This document shows, in pieces, positions 52,549-63,476 of a stretch of 64,000 nucleotides of DNA. Both the position numbers and the translations under genes were made by a program. Below the pieces are notes generated by a model. That model was given only the letters and a program-made list of their open reading frames with translations. It searched no databases and was not told the DNA's origin. Within the stretch, counting starts at the first letter, position 1; the number at the start of each line of letters is the position of its first letter. This stretch comes from Serratia marcescens subsp. marcescens ATCC 13880 (GTDB lineage: Bacteria > Pseudomonadota > Gammaproteobacteria > Enterobacterales > Enterobacteriaceae), in assembly GCF_017299535.1 (NCBI RefSeq), contig NZ_CP071238.1, positions 4,960,001 to 5,024,000 on the forward strand. Reading direction: 5' to 3'.

Positions 52549-53672
52549 AAGCATTTCGTTTGGCGATCGTTCGCCAAAAATACCGCCCGGACGGCGGAGC
52601 CGAACGTTTCGTTTCCCGCGCCCTGGAAGCGCTGGAGCAACAGGATCTCGATCTGAACGTCATCACTCGCGAATGGCAGGGTGACGCCAATCCCAACTGG
52701 CATATCCACCTGTGCAATCCATTAAAGCTCGGCCGCATCAGCCGCGAACGGGGCTTCGCCGTGGCGGCCAGAGCGCTGTGGCAGAAAGAGCGCTTCGATC
52801 TGGTGCAAAGCCACGAGCGCATTCCCGGCTGTGACATCTATCGCGCCGGCGACGGCGTACACCGCCGCTGGCTGCTGCAACGCGCGCGGCTGCTGCCCGA
52901 GTGGCGCCGCAAGTGGCTGTTCTCCAATCGCTATCACCGCTATGTGATGTGCGCCGAACGCGCCATGTACGCCGCGCCCGAGCTGAAAGCCGTCATCTGC
53001 AACGCCGAGATGATCAAGCAGGAAATCATCGCCGACTTTGGCGTGCCCGCCGACAAGATCACGGTGATCTATAACGCCATCGACAATCAAAAATTCCCGC
53101 CCGCCGACGAGGCCCAGCGTCAACGTCTGCGCGAGCAATATCAGATCCCGCAACAGGCGCACTGCCTGATCTTCGTCGGCTCCGGCTTTGAGCGCAAAGG
53201 GCTGGCCGCCGCCATCCGCGCCGTGGCGGCGACCGACAGCCACCTCCTGGTGGTCGGTAAAGACAAAGCCGAAAAACGCTATCGGGCGCTGGCGCAGTCG
53301 CTGGGCTGCGGCGATCGCATTCACTTTATGGGCGTGCAGAAGCAGACCCTGCCGTTCTATCAGGCCGCGGACGCGCTGCTGCTGCCGACGCTGTACGATC
53401 CATTCCCGAATGTGATTCTGGAAGCCATGTCATGCGGCCTGCCGGTTATCACCAGCACCACCTGCGGCGGCGCCGAGTTTATCACCCCAGGCCAGAACGG
53501 CTTCGTGACCGACGCGCTCGATGTACCGGCCATCACGGAGGCTATTCGGGCACTGCCGCGCCAGGCGCTGGGTTCATCCATGGGCGAAGCGGCGAGATTG
53601 CGCATTATGACGGCTACGCCGGCACATCTGTCCGAACAGCTCATTTCCCTCTATAACCGGTTACTGGATTAG
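52545..53672 (+). CDS. wabG: LPS core uronic acid transferase WabG (GT4)
   Basis: WabG transfers galacturonic (or glucuronic) acid to heptose II in Klebsiella and Serratia cores, supplying negative charge in place of heptose phosphates. The 375-residue GT-B protein begins MKAFRLAIVRQKYRPDGGAE and has YDPFPNVILEAMSCGLPVITS (EX7E) near residue 285. The AT of its start overlaps the waaQ stop. It holds the position of waaG in E. coli-type loci and shares its fold. Confidence 0.9.
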   Translation: MKAFRLAIVRQKYRPDGGAERFVSRALEALEQQDLDLNVITREWQGDANPNWHIHLCNPLKLGRISRERGFAVAARALWQKERFDLVQSHERIPGCDIYRAGDGVHRRWLLQRARLLPEWRRKWLFSNRYHRYVMCAERAMYAAPELKAVICNAEMIKQEIIADFGVPADKITVIYNAIDNQKFPPADEAQRQRLREQYQIPQQAHCLIFVGSGFERKGLAAAIRAVAATDSHLLVVGKDKAEKRYRALAQSLGCGDRIHFMGVQKQTLPFYQAADALLLPTLYDPFPNVILEAMSCGLPVITSTTCGGAEFITPGQNGFVTDALDVPAITEAIRALPRQALGSSMGEAARLRIMTATPAHLSEQLISLYNRLLD

Positions 53673-53674
53673 CT

Positions 53675-54775
53675 ATGCGTATTCTGATGATCATCGATGG
53701 TCTGCCGGGCGGCGGCGCGGAAAAAGTGGTGCTGACCCTGTGTCAGGGCATGCAGCAACAGGGACATGACGTCAGTCTGATCTCGCTGCGCGACGTCTGC
53801 AATTACCCTATCCCGTCAGGCATTGATTATCAGGTGGTAGCCGATCGCAGCCGTGCCCCCTGGCGCAAGCTGACCGAGCTGCCGCGCCGCGCCGCCGCGC
53901 TGGATCGCGCGATAGCCGAACACGAGCGCCAACGCGGCGCGTTCGATCTGGTGTTCTCCAACCTGCATAAAACCGATCGCATCGTCAGCCGCAGCAAGCG
54001 GCTGGCTTCGGACCGTCTGTGGTTCTGCATTCACGGCATTCTCTCCACCTCCTACCTCGGCCACCGCAAGGGTCTGGATCGCTGGCTGAAGCAACGCAAA
54101 ATCGCCAACGTTTACCAGGGGAGAAATATCGTCGCCGTTTCACAGGCGGTCGGCGACGATCTGCAGCGGAACTTGCCGATCCGCCCGCGCCGCCTGGCGG
54201 TCATCAACAATCCGTTCGACATCGACGCCATCCGGCAACAGGCGGCGGCGCCTTGCGAACTGGCCGGCCAGGACTATCTGGTGCACGTCGGCCGCTTTCA
54301 CGCCACCAAGCGGCATGACCGCCTGCTGAAAGCCTATGCGCTCTCCGGCATTCAGGCGCCGCTGGCCTTGATCGGCACCGGGGATGACGCCCGCGTCGCC
54401 GAGGTCAAGCGTCTGGCGGCAGACTTGGGCATCGCAGAGCGCGTGCTGTTCCTCGGTTTCCAGACCAATCCCTATCCGTTTATCCGCCATGCCTCGCTGT
54501 TGGTGCTCAGCTCCGATAGCGAAGGGTTTGGCAATGTGCTGGTAGAATCGCTGTTGTGCGACACGCCGGTGGTCAGCACCCGCTGTCCGGGCGGCCCTGC
54601 GGAAATTCTGGAAAAAGCCGGCATGGCTAACGCGTTGGCGGAATTAAACGAAGCGTCGCTGGCAGAAAAAATGGCGGAAATTTACGCCAACCCGCCACAG
54701 ATAAATCAACAGCAATTGCTGAGCTACGGGCTTGAGCCTATTTGCCATCAATATATTGAGCTGAAAGAAAAATAA
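53675..54775 (+). CDS. wabH: LPS core GlcNAc transferase WabH (GT4)
   Basis: WabH adds GlcNAc to the GalA set by WabG; WabN later removes the acetyl group. The 366-residue GT4 protein starts MRILMIIDGLPGGGAEKVVL; HVGRFHATKRHDRLLKAY is near residue 207 and SDSEGFGNVLVESLLCDTPVVST (EX7E) near 285. It starts two bases after the wabG stop and ends the operon at a terminator. Confidence 0.9.
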   Translation: MRILMIIDGLPGGGAEKVVLTLCQGMQQQGHDVSLISLRDVCNYPIPSGIDYQVVADRSRAPWRKLTELPRRAAALDRAIAEHERQRGAFDLVFSNLHKTDRIVSRSKRLASDRLWFCIHGILSTSYLGHRKGLDRWLKQRKIANVYQGRNIVAVSQAVGDDLQRNLPIRPRRLAVINNPFDIDAIRQQAAAPCELAGQDYLVHVGRFHATKRHDRLLKAYALSGIQAPLALIGTGDDARVAEVKRLAADLGIAERVLFLGFQTNPYPFIRHASLLVLSSDSEGFGNVLVESLLCDTPVVSTRCPGGPAEILEKAGMANALAELNEASLAEKMAEIYANPPQINQQQLLSYGLEPICHQYIELKEK

Positions 54776-54785
54776 TAAAAAAATA

Positions 54786-54814
54786 AATAAGGCAGGGGAT
54801 GCCTGCCTTATTTT
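54786..54814. terminator. Bidirectional terminator after wabH
   Basis: AATAAGGCAGG and CCTGCCTTATT pair around a short loop between convergent genes, with T-runs on both strands. Confidence 0.88.
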
Positions 54815-54819
54815 CTTCG

Positions 54820-55833
54820 TTAGTTGAGCGCCTGCATTTTCTGCCAAACCTCATCGACAGAAACATCTTCACAGTGCCCCGACCCGCTCTGCAAAATATG
54901 ATGACGGCCAGTCCATGGATGCCAGGACGTTTTATCGGTATCGCCAAAGAACACCACCATGTCCTTATTCAACGCAGCGGCAAGATGCATCTGCCCACCG
55001 TCGCTGCACAGCACCCGGTCGCATAAATCAAACCCGCCCAACAGCTCGCGCACCGACGCCGTCGGATAAAGCGCGACGCGTTCGTTTTGGCACAGCGCCA
55101 GCAGCTGTTCGGCGCGCTGCTGATCGCCGACGTCGTCCGGCGCCAGCGTGCCCTGCGGCGACCAAAAGATCAGCACGCCGGTGTGGGGATCGGCGGTCAG
55201 ACGGTTGATGATTTCGGCATAGCGTTCAACCGGCCAGCGTCTTTTCGGGCTGCGGCTGCTGATATGCACGGCGCATACCCGTTCGACCGACGGCAGACGT
55301 TCCTGCAGCCGCTGCGCCGCCAATTGCCGCTCTTCAGGCGTCAGGAATACCCGCACCGGCGGGATCGGAATGGATTGATCGGTGATCGCCGATAAATAGC
55401 TGTAGGTATGTTCGACCTGATGGAGGCCGCGGAAATCGTCCTTGCGGAACGGGCGATGAATATCTTTCGTGCCCAGATCGGCGCCGATGATATGGGTGGC
55501 GCCGGCCATTTTCGCTAAACGCAGGCTGTATTTGCATGGCACCGGGTTGGCCAGAATGACCGCATCGAACTTTATTTTGCGCAGCTTCAGGAAGATCATC
55601 AGACGTTCGAAATAAACGCCCAACGTCGTTTCATTTTTCGCCTTGTGCTTGGCCTTTTTATAGACAAAGACTTTCTCGAGATGAGGGTTGTTTTTAACAA
55701 CGTCCTGGCTGACTTTATTGATCAGCAGATAAACTTTTGCGTCTGGATAGGCAATTTTCACCCCTTCAATCAGAGGCGTGGTGCAAACAAGATCGCCGAT
55801 GTTGTCGCGGCGAATAATTAAAATATTCTTCAT
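54820..55833 (-). CDS. GT9-family glycosyltransferase, LPS core
   Basis: A 337-residue GT9 enzyme beginning MKNILIIRRDNIGDLVCTTPL; HISSRSPKRRWPVERYAEI lies near residue 193 and CSDGGQMHLAAALNKDMVVFFGDT near 280. The start 55833 was chosen because upstream codons lack homology and a ribosome-like AGG precedes it. It is monocistronic, convergent with wabH and divergent from waaA. The C-terminal GT9 motif has SDGGQMH where SDSG or VDTG is usual. The sugar transferred is unknown. Confidence 0.87.
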   Translation of the reverse strand: MKNILIIRRDNIGDLVCTTPLIEGVKIAYPDAKVYLLINKVSQDVVKNNPHLEKVFVYKKAKHKAKNETTLGVYFERLMIFLKLRKIKFDAVILANPVPCKYSLRLAKMAGATHIIGADLGTKDIHRPFRKDDFRGLHQVEHTYSYLSAITDQSIPIPPVRVFLTPEERQLAAQRLQERLPSVERVCAVHISSRSPKRRWPVERYAEIINRLTADPHTGVLIFWSPQGTLAPDDVGDQQRAEQLLALCQNERVALYPTASVRELLGGFDLCDRVLCSDGGQMHLAAALNKDMVVFFGDTDKTSWHPWTGRHHILQSGSGHCEDVSVDEVWQKMQALN

Positions 55834-55958
55834 TCCGAGCCTATCGGCGAAATCGCTCGCCGGTTGTCTGAAACTGACACCCAAGGTTACCAAATTAGCG
55901 CCTTTCCCTTCCAGTTATGGTACTATTCCGAATAACCCATATAAATGAAATTGATAGA

Positions 55959-57236
55959 ATGTTGCTGCGTTTATATCAGGTACTACTCTACCTCATCCAA
56001 CCCCTGATCTGGCTCCGCTTACTGCTGCGCAGCCGCAAAGCTCCAGCCTACCGTAAACGCTGGGCGGAACGCTATGGCTTCTGCGCCGGGAAAGTCGTGC
56101 CGGGCGGCATCATGCTGCATTCCGTCTCCGTCGGCGAAACGCTGGCGGCCATCCCGCTGGTGCGGGCGCTGCGCCATCGTTACCCCGCTTTGCCGATAAC
56201 TGTGACCACAATGACCCCGACAGGTTCAGAACGCGTCCAGTCCGCTTTCGGCAAAGACGTGCATCATGTCTATCTGCCCTACGATCTGCCCGGTTCCATG
56301 AACCGCTTCCTCGACCAGGTGAATCCCAAGCTGGTGATCATCATGGAAACCGAGCTGTGGCCTAACCTGATCAACGCGCTGCATCAGCGGCAAATCCCCC
56401 TGGTGATCGCCAATGCGCGCCTGTCGGCCCGCTCCGCCGCCGGCTATAAGAAAATTGGCGGATTCATGCGCGATATGCTGCGCCGCATTACGCTGATCGC
56501 CGCACAGAACCAGGAAGACGGCGATCGGTTTATCGAACTGGGCCTGAAACGCTCGCAGCTGGCCGTAACCGGCAGCCTGAAATTCGATATCTCCGTCACC
56601 CCGGAACTGGCCGCCCGCGCCGTTACGCTGCGCCGCCAATGGGCGCCGCGCCGCCCGGTGTGGATCGCCACCAGCACCCATGACGGTGAAGAAACCATCC
56701 TGCTGGAAGCGCACCGCAAGCTGCTGGAAAAACACCCCGACCTGCTGCTGATCCTGGTGCCGCGTCACCCGGAACGCTTCCCGACCGCCAAGGAGCTGGT
56801 GCAGAAAGCCGGCTTCAGCTACACCCTGCGCAGCAGCGGCGAAATCCCGTCTGGCAGCACCCAAGTGGTGATCGGCGATACCATGGGCGAACTGATGCTG
56901 CTGTACGGCATCGCCGATCTGGCCTTTGTCGGCGGCAGCCTGGTGGAACGCGGCGGGCACAACCCGCTGGAAGCCGCCGCGCACGCCATCCCGGTGCTGA
57001 TGGGCCCGCATACCTTCAACTTTAAAGACATCTGCGCCAAGCTCTCGCAGGCCGAAGGCCTGATCACCGTGGCCGACGTGGATTCGCTGGTGAAGGAAGT
57101 GGAAACCCTGTTGACTGACGAAGATTACCGTCGCTACTACGGCCGCCATGCGGTGGAAGTGCTGTATCAGAATCAGGGAGCGTTGCAGCGCCTGCTGCAG
57201 CTGCTTGAACCGCATCTGCCGCCCCGGAGCCACTGA
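55959..57236 (+). CDS. waaA: 3-deoxy-D-manno-octulosonic acid transferase (Kdo transferase)
   Basis: WaaA adds two Kdo residues to the lipid A precursor at the inner membrane. The 425-residue GT30 protein (E. coli 425) has an N-terminal membrane anchor (YQVLLYLIQPLIWLRLLL), the catalytic Glu region MLHSVSVGETLAAIPL near residue 55, and VGGSLVERGGHNPLEAAAHA near 320. The start 55959 aligns with E. coli; an in-frame ATG 42 bases upstream does not. waaE begins at the next base after its stop. Confidence 0.97.
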   Translation: MLLRLYQVLLYLIQPLIWLRLLLRSRKAPAYRKRWAERYGFCAGKVVPGGIMLHSVSVGETLAAIPLVRALRHRYPALPITVTTMTPTGSERVQSAFGKDVHHVYLPYDLPGSMNRFLDQVNPKLVIIMETELWPNLINALHQRQIPLVIANARLSARSAAGYKKIGGFMRDMLRRITLIAAQNQEDGDRFIELGLKRSQLAVTGSLKFDISVTPELAARAVTLRRQWAPRRPVWIATSTHDGEETILLEAHRKLLEKHPDLLLILVPRHPERFPTAKELVQKAGFSYTLRSSGEIPSGSTQVVIGDTMGELMLLYGIADLAFVGGSLVERGGHNPLEAAAHAIPVLMGPHTFNFKDICAKLSQAEGLITVADVDSLVKEVETLLTDEDYRRYYGRHAVEVLYQNQGALQRLLQLLEPHLPPRSH

Positions 57237-58010
57237 ATGAGCAGCCGCAAAAGCCTGTCGGTGGTGATGATCGCCAAAAACGAAGCCGGGCTGTTGCCGG
57301 ACTGTCTGCGCTCGGTCGAGTGGGCCGATGAAATCATCGTGCTGGACTCCGGCAGCGAGGACGACAGCGTCGCCGTCGCCGAAAGCCTGGGCGCCAAAGT
57401 CTTCACGCACACCGACTGGCAAGGATTCGGCAAGCAGCGTCAGCTGGCGCAAAGCTACGCCAGCCATGACTACGTTTTGATGATCGACGCCGACGAACGC
57501 GTCACGCCCGAACTGCGGCAATCCATCGAACGGGTGTTGAACGCACCGGACGACGGCGCCGTCTACAGCTGTGCGCGGCGCAACCTGTTCCTTGGCCGCT
57601 TCATGCGCCACAGCGGCTGGTATCCCGACCGCGTCAACCGCCTGTACGCCAACCCACGCTATCGCTACAACGACGATCTGGTGCACGAGTCGCTGAACAT
57701 CGGCGACGCCAAAGTCATCCCCCTCAGCGGCGATATGCTGCACCTGACCTGCCGCGACCTCTTCGCCTTCCAGCGCAAACAGCTGCGCTATGCCGAAGAG
57801 TGGGCCACACAGCGTCATCGAGCCGGCAAGCGTTGCGGCTATCTGTCTATCCTGACCCACACGCTCGGCGCCTTCGTCAAAACCTGGCTGCTGCGCGCCG
57901 GCTTCCTGGATGGCAAACAGGGGTTGCTGTTGGCGGTGGTCAACGCGCAATATACCTTCAATAAATATGCCGCATTATGGGCATTGGGCCGCAACTACTC
58001 AGAGAAGTGA
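57237..58010 (+). CDS. waaE: LPS core beta-1,4-glucosyltransferase WaaE (GT2)
   Basis: WaaE adds a beta-glucose to O-4 of heptose I in Klebsiella, Serratia and Proteus cores. The 257-residue GT-A protein has [20 protein letters not shown], then [13 protein letters not shown] near residue 37 and [12 protein letters not shown] near 82 (DAD as the metal-binding motif). It is flanked by waaA and coaD in the order known for this type of locus. Confidence 0.95.
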   Translation: MSSRKSLSVVMIAKNEAGLLPDCLRSVEWADEIIVLDSGSEDDSVAVAESLGAKVFTHTDWQGFGKQRQLAQSYASHDYVLMIDADERVTPELRQSIERVLNAPDDGAVYSCARRNLFLGRFMRHSGWYPDRVNRLYANPRYRYNDDLVHESLNIGDAKVIPLSGDMLHLTCRDLFAFQRKQLRYAEEWATQRHRAGKRCGYLSILTHTLGAFVKTWLLRAGFLDGKQGLLLAVVNAQYTFNKYAALWALGRNYSEK

Positions 58011-58499
<489 letters not shown>

Positions 58500-58502
58500 T
58501 GC

Positions 58503-59318
58503 TCAGCGCTGGCAGCGCCGGCAAAAGAAGGTGCTGCGCTGCCCGTGCTTGGCGGATTCGATCGGCGTGCCGCACGCGCGGCAAGGTTCTCCCGCCCGCC
58601 CGTAAACCTGCAACTCCTGCGCGAAATACCCCGGTTTGCCGTCCGACTGCAAAAAGTCGCGCAATGTCGTGCCACCCTGCTCGATAGAGCGCTGCAACAC
58701 CGTCTTGATGGTCTTCGCCAGCAGTTCCGCTTCGGCTTTGCTCAACGATCCCGCCGGACGATCGGGCAGGATCCCGGCGCTGAACAGCGATTCGCTGGCG
58801 TAAATGTTACCGACGCCGACCACCAGCTTGTTATCCATCAGCCACGGTTTGATCAGCGTGCGCTTATTGCGTGATTTTTCATACAGGTAGTCGCCGTTGA
58901 ACGCTTCGCTCAGCGGTTCCGGCCCCAGATGCGCCAACACGCTGCTGGTCGCCAAGTCTTCGCACCACAGCCAGGCGCCGAAACGGCGCGGATCGGTATA
59001 GCGCAGGATCATGCCGTTGCTGATCACCAGATCGACGTGGTCGTGTTTGCCGGCCTCGTCTTCGTTTTCCTCGCGCAGCATGCGCAGGCTGCCCGACATG
59101 CCCAGGTGCACGATAATCCAACCGTTCTCCAGCTCGATCAGCAGGTATTTGGCCCGGCGCTGCACGCTGAGCACCGGCCGATCGCTCAGCGTCAGGATCT
59201 GTTCGGAAACCGGCCAGCGCAGGCGCGCGTTGCGCACCACCGCATACTGAATGCTGTGGCCGACAAGATAAGGCTCTATACCGCGTCTGCTCGTCTCAAC
59301 TTCCGGTAATTCAGGCAT
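58503..59318 (-). CDS. mutM: Formamidopyrimidine-DNA glycosylase
   Basis: MutM (Fpg) removes 8-oxoguanine and formamidopyrimidines and nicks the abasic site. The 271-residue protein begins [16 protein letters not shown]; Pro2 is the nucleophile after methionine removal and Glu3 the general acid. A C-terminal zinc finger with four cysteines (CRACG ... CRRCQR) is intact, and the catalytic Lys lies in [10 protein letters not shown]. It follows rpmBG on the same strand, past a terminator. Confidence 0.97.
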   Translation of the reverse strand: MPELPEVETSRRGIEPYLVGHSIQYAVVRNARLRWPVSEQILTLSDRPVLSVQRRAKYLLIELENGWIIVHLGMSGSLRMLREENEDEAGKHDHVDLVISNGMILRYTDPRRFGAWLWCEDLATSSVLAHLGPEPLSEAFNGDYLYEKSRNKRTLIKPWLMDNKLVVGVGNIYASESLFSAGILPDRPAGSLSKAEAELLAKTIKTVLQRSIEQGGTTLRDFLQSDGKPGYFAQELQVYGRAGEPCRACGTPIESAKHGQRSTFFCRRCQR

Positions 59319-59356
59319 CTGGCTTCCCCTCCGACGTTTTCTACCCTTTATAAAAC

Positions 59357-59383
59357 AAAAAACCCGGCCAAGGCCGGGTTTTT
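59357..59383 (-). terminator. Terminator of rpmBG
   Basis: AAAAACCCGGCC and GGCCGGGTTTTT pair perfectly over 12 bp with an AA loop. It separates rpmG from mutM on the same strand, with T-rich arms on both sides. Confidence 0.92.
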
Positions 59384-59399
59384 CATTAATCCACTAAAA

Positions 59400-59570
<171 letters not shown>

Positions 59571-59578
59571 TCAGTTCC

Positions 59579-59836
<258 letters not shown>

Positions 59837-59881
59837 TCAGCTCGAGCTTCGTATAGGGTATGGCCGCCTCGTCAGGCTTTT

Positions 59882-59972
59882 AGAGCCCATCTCAGCAAAC
59901 TTCATACTGAGGAGACTCTCGTCATCAGGTAGAAACCACACATCAGGTCAGAAACCTGCTGAGATAGGCTCT
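59882..59972 (-). promoter_or_regulatory. Structured leader of the rpmBG mRNA (candidate)
   Basis: AGAGCCTATCTCAGCA and TGCTGAGATGGGCTCT (minus strand) pair over 16 bp with one G-U, closing a 91-base domain. Inside are two tandem small hairpins built on a direct repeat GGTTTCTGACCTGATG / GGTTTCTACCTGATG (plus-strand 59923-59937 and 59941-59956). The domain lies between the promoter and the rpmB start, with no open frame. Confidence 0.6.
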
Positions 59973-60004
59973 TGCGCCAAACCCAAGATTCTCAAAGGTG
60001 GCGT

Positions 60005-60033
60005 AGTATACGCTCTGAAGCGTAAGTGCTCAA
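60005..60033 (-). promoter_or_regulatory. Sigma-70 promoter of rpmBG
   Basis: On the minus strand, TTGAGC (60028-60033) is separated by 17 bases from TATACT (60005-60010). Transcription would start near 59998, giving a leader of about 180 bases before rpmB. Confidence 0.75.
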
Positions 60034-60077
60034 GTCCCGAACAGCTAAAGATCCCACAAGGATCGCGAAAAAATCGC

Positions 60078-60761
60078 TTAAAGCCATCCGCGCTCGGCAA
60101 AAGAGACGCATTCACCCCGACCGATCACCAAATGATCAAGCACTCGGATCTCCAATAACTGACAGGCTTTCACCACCTGTTCCGTTATTAAACGGTCGGC
60201 ATGACTGGGTTCAGCCTTACCCGAAGGGTGATTATGCGCGAGAATCAGCGCGGCGGCATTAGCCTTCAACGCTTCACGCACAATTTCTCTCGGGTAGACG
60301 ACGACGCTGCTGATGGTACCAGCAAACATCTCCTGATGGCGAATAACCCGGTGCTGATTGTCTAAAAACAATACCAAAAAGACCTCTCGCTCGCGATGCG
60401 CCAGCAGGCTTTGCAGATAATGCTGGGTGACGCGCGGATTGAGCATGGCGTTTTCCTGCGACAAATGGCTGGAAAAGAAGCGCAGCGCCAGCTCGGCAAT
60501 CGCCTGCAGCTGCGTATAGCTGGCGTCGCCCAGGCCTTTTTGACTGCAAAACGCCTGATGATCGGCCGACATCAGGTGGTAAAGCGAGCCGAACCGGCGC
60601 AGCAGCTGCTCCGCCAGCTGCATCACGTGCACGCCGGGCAACCCGGTGCGCAAGAAAATGGCTAACAGCTCCGCGTCGGACAGCGCCGCGGCCCCCTGCA
60701 TCAACAGCTTTTCACGCGGCGCCAGCGCGCCCGGCCAGCACGCCACAGTCGGGTTGCTCAT
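60078..60761 (-). CDS. radC: RadC-family JAMM/MPN+ protein
   Basis: RadC is a conserved protein once linked to DNA repair; its biochemical role is not settled. The 227-residue form starts at [20 protein letters not shown], has a helix-hairpin-helix region near residue 60, and the JAMM metal motif [14 protein letters not shown] near residue 175. The same frame stays open 450 codons upstream, but this part overlies coaBC in antisense and is not coding. It is divergent from coaBC. Confidence 0.95.
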   Translation of the reverse strand: MSNPTVACWPGALAPREKLLMQGAAALSDAELLAIFLRTGLPGVHVMQLAEQLLRRFGSLYHLMSADHQAFCSQKGLGDASYTQLQAIAELALRFFSSHLSQENAMLNPRVTQHYLQSLLAHREREVFLVLFLDNQHRVIRHQEMFAGTISSVVVYPREIVREALKANAAALILAHNHPSGKAEPSHADRLITEQVVKACQLLEIRVLDHLVIGRGECVSFAERGWL

Positions 60762-60947
60762 CGTGTTCCTCCCTGAAAGGGCTACAGCATGCCACGCGCC
60801 GCCCGGCGCGTTCGACAGGTGTTTGATAACATTGCGAAGTGTTTCGCAAAGCACAATGTAACGCCCTGCAGCCATTGCGGAATCACTCACCTGAACGGCG
60901 GATATGCTAAAATGGCGCATCTTTCGGCTTTCAATCGGACAATGATG

Positions 60948-62162
60948 ATGACGGGACTTTCCGGCAAACATATTGTGCTTGGCATCAGCGGCGGCATCGC
61001 CGCCTACAAATGCCCAGAGCTGGTGCGCCGCCTGCGCGACAGGGGCGCAGAAGTGCGCGTGGTGATGACCCACGCCGCCAAGGCGTTCATTACGCCGCTG
61101 ACGCTGCAGGCCGTTTCCGGCCACCCGGTGTCCGACGATCTGTTGGATCCCGCCGCCGAGGCCGCCATGGGCCACATCGAACTCGGCAAATGGGCGGATC
61201 TGGTGATTCTGGCGCCGGCGACCGCCGATCTGCTGGCGCGCGTCGCCGCCGGCATGGCCAACGATCTGCTGACCACCGTCTGCCTGGCGACCGACGCCCC
61301 CATCGCCGCCGCCCCCGCCATGAACCAGCAGATGTATCGCGCCGCCGCCACGCAGGCCAACCTGCAAACGCTGCAGGCGCGCGGCATGCTGCTCTGGGGG
61401 CCGGACAGCGGCAGCCAGGCCTGCGGCGACGTCGGCCCGGGCCGCATGCTGGATCCGCTGGACATCGTCGAGCTGGCGAACGGTCATTTCTCCGCCCCGC
61501 AGGATCTGCAACATTTGCAGGTTATGATCACCGCCGGCCCGACGCGCGAAGCGCTGGATCCGGTGCGTTTCATCAGCAATCACAGCTCCGGCAAAATGGG
61601 CTTCGCCATCGCCCGCGCCGCCGCCGCCCGCGGCGCGCAGGTGACGCTGATCGCCGGGCCGGTGAGCCTGCCGACGCCGCCGAGGGTCGCACGCGTGGAC
61701 GTCACCAGCGCGCTGGAGATGGAACAGGCGGTGCAACAGCGCGCCGCGCAGCAGCAGATTTTCATCTCCTGCGCCGCCGTGGCTGACTACCGTCCCGAGC
61801 GGATCGCCGATGAAAAAATAAAAAAACAGGGTGATGAAATCGTCCTCAAGATGGTAAAAAACCCCGATATCGTCGCCGGCGTGGCGGCGATGACCAAAAA
61901 TCGACCGTTTGTCGTGGGGTTTGCCGCCGAAACCCAGAATGTGGAAGAATACGCGCGGCAAAAACTGGCGCGTAAGAAGCTGGATTTGATTTGCGCTAAC
62001 GATGTTTCGCTTGCAGAGCACGGGTTCAACAGCGACACCAATGCCCTGCACCTTTTTTGGCAGGATGGAGAAAAGCGCCTGGCGCTGAGCGACAAGGCAC
62101 TCCTTGGCCAACGTTTAATAGACGAGATAGTCAGCCGTTATGATGAAAAAAATCGACGTTAA
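60948..62162 (+). CDS. coaBC: Phosphopantothenoylcysteine decarboxylase / synthetase (bifunctional)
   Basis: CoaBC makes phosphopantetheine from phosphopantothenate in two steps. The N-terminal CoaC flavoprotein half has ISGGIAAYK at the start, MNQQMY (family active-site His region upstream is [12 protein letters not shown]), and the [12 protein letters not shown] loop; the C-terminal CoaB half has [24 protein letters not shown] and [11 protein letters not shown] 60948 aligns with E. coli; ATG 60942 and 60945 are adjacent options. It gives 404 residues. dut starts inside its 3' end. Confidence 0.96.
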   Translation: MTGLSGKHIVLGISGGIAAYKCPELVRRLRDRGAEVRVVMTHAAKAFITPLTLQAVSGHPVSDDLLDPAAEAAMGHIELGKWADLVILAPATADLLARVAAGMANDLLTTVCLATDAPIAAAPAMNQQMYRAAATQANLQTLQARGMLLWGPDSGSQACGDVGPGRMLDPLDIVELANGHFSAPQDLQHLQVMITAGPTREALDPVRFISNHSSGKMGFAIARAAAARGAQVTLIAGPVSLPTPPRVARVDVTSALEMEQAVQQRAAQQQIFISCAAVADYRPERIADEKIKKQGDEIVLKMVKNPDIVAGVAAMTKNRPFVVGFAAETQNVEEYARQKLARKKLDLICANDVSLAEHGFNSDTNALHLFWQDGEKRLALSDKALLGQRLIDEIVSRYDEKNRR

Positions 62163-62598
62163 GATCCTCGACCCGCGCATCGGTCAGGATTTCCCGCTAC
62201 CGACCTACGCTACGCCGGGCTCCGCCGGTCTCGACCTGCGCGCCTGTCTGGATAGCGCGGTAGAGCTGGCGCCGGGTGAAACCACGCTGCTGCCTACTGG
62301 CCTCGCGATCCACATCGCCGACGCCGGCCTGGCGGCGGTGATCCTGCCGCGCTCAGGCCTGGGCCATAAGCACGGCGTCGTGCTGGGCAACCTGGTCGGC
62401 CTGATCGACTCCGATTATCAGGGCCAGCTGATGGTGTCCGTTTGGAACCGCGGCCAGAAGCACTTCACCATCGAGCCGGGCGAACGCATCGCGCAGATGG
62501 TCTTCGTGCCGGTGGTGCAGGCCGAATTCAACCTGGTGGAAGAGTTCGACAGCAGCGAACGCGGCGAAGGCGGCTTCGGCCACTCGGGGCGCCACTAA
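62140..62598 (+). CDS. dut: Deoxyuridine 5'-triphosphate nucleotidohydrolase
   Basis: Dut cleaves dUTP to dUMP, protecting DNA and feeding thymidylate synthesis. The trimeric dUTPase motifs are all present: [36 protein letters not shown], and the C-terminal [10 protein letters not shown] arm that closes on the active site. Two ATG codons lie in tandem (62140, 62143); either gives 151-152 residues. The start overlaps the coaBC 3' end, so translation may be coupled. Confidence 0.97.
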   Translation: MMKKIDVKILDPRIGQDFPLPTYATPGSAGLDLRACLDSAVELAPGETTLLPTGLAIHIADAGLAAVILPRSGLGHKHGVVLGNLVGLIDSDYQGQLMVSVWNRGQKHFTIEPGERIAQMVFVPVVQAEFNLVEEFDSSERGEGGFGHSGRH

Positions 62599-62640
62599 GC
62601 GCCACCCAATGCACGAGGGCCGGCAGGGAAACGTCGCCTG

Positions 62641-62684
62641 AACCTTGCTTTCCGGGGAGAGGGATGTCTCTGCGGCAAGGTTTT
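62641..62684 (+). terminator. Possible terminator after dut
   Basis: AACCTTGC and GCAAGGTT pair, with a GAGA/TCTC inner stem, followed by TTTT. It lies 43 bases past the dut stop, in the 250-base gap to slmA. Confidence 0.5.
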
Positions 62685-62848
62685 ACCGCGACAATTGCAG
62701 CGCACACCAGGCAGCGCGGAAAAAGGCCGTTAAGGCCGCTGACCCCAGCATCGTAAAAAAGCTATCACATAAGCCGCACAGAGCCTGCTCTGCAGCGGCC
62801 GGTGCCCGGGTTTCCGTCAGTTAAGTTTTAGCAAGGGTCTAATCAGAC

Positions 62849-63445
62849 ATGGCAGAAAAAGAAAATACGAAAAGGAATCGGCGCGAGGAAATATTGCAGG
62901 CGTTAGCCCAGATGCTGGAATCCAGCGACGGCAGCCAACGCATCACCACCGCCAAGCTCGCCGCAAACGTGGGTGTTTCTGAAGCTGCGCTGTACCGGCA
63001 TTTCCCCAGCAAGACACGGATGTTCGACAGTCTGATCGAGTTTATCGAAGACAGCCTGATCACCCGCATCAACCTGATCTTGCAGGACGAGAAAGAAACG
63101 TTCAATCGTCTGCGCCTGATTTTACTGCTGATTCTGGGCTTTGCGGAACGCAACCCGGGGCTGACGCGCATCATGACAGGCCACGCGCTGATGTTTGAAC
63201 AGGATCGCCTGCAGGGCCGCATCAACCAACTGTTCGAACGCATCGAGGCGCAGCTGCGTCAGGTGCTGAAAGAGCGCAAATTGCGCGAAGGCAAAGGCTT
63301 TATCGTCGATGAAACGCTGTTGGCCAGCCAGCTGCTGGCCTTCTGCGAAGGCATGTTGTCGCGCTATGTGCGTTCGGAATTCCGCTATCGCCCCACACAG
63401 GAATTCGACGCCCGCTGGCCGCTGTTGGCGGCACAGCTGCAATAA
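62849..63445 (+). CDS. slmA: Nucleoid occlusion factor SlmA
   Basis: SlmA binds specific chromosomal sites and stops FtsZ assembly over the nucleoid. The 198-residue TetR-family protein equals the E. coli length. The N-terminal HTH is [22 protein letters not shown] near residue 36-57, and the helical dimer/FtsZ-interaction domain follows. It lies between dut and pyrE, as in E. coli. Confidence 0.97.
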   Translation: MAEKENTKRNRREEILQALAQMLESSDGSQRITTAKLAANVGVSEAALYRHFPSKTRMFDSLIEFIEDSLITRINLILQDEKETFNRLRLILLLILGFAERNPGLTRIMTGHALMFEQDRLQGRINQLFERIEAQLRQVLKERKLREGKGFIVDETLLASQLLAFCEGMLSRYVRSEFRYRPTQEFDARWPLLAAQLQ

Positions 63446-63447
63446 CG

Positions 63448-63473
63448 AACACGCCGGGCATGCCCGGCGTTGT
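63448..63473. terminator. Hairpin between slmA and pyrE
   Basis: ACGCCGGGCA and TGCCCGGCGT (63451-63470) form a 20-base perfect palindrome just between the convergent stop codons, with T-rich sequence after it on the plus strand. Confidence 0.72.
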
Positions 63474-63476
63474 TAT

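Noticed and set aside
42545..58010. LPS core locus as a recent horizontally acquired island
   Set aside because: Base composition, by eye, changes little, no tRNA or integrase borders it, and its flanks match the conserved hldD/coaD positions. Local exchange of individual transferases remains possible.
60762..62111. Minus-strand frame of 677 codons running through radC and coaBC
   Set aside because: Only the part from 60761 down is RadC. The rest is antisense to a clear coaBC gene, with low-complexity composition typical of GC-rich shadow frames.
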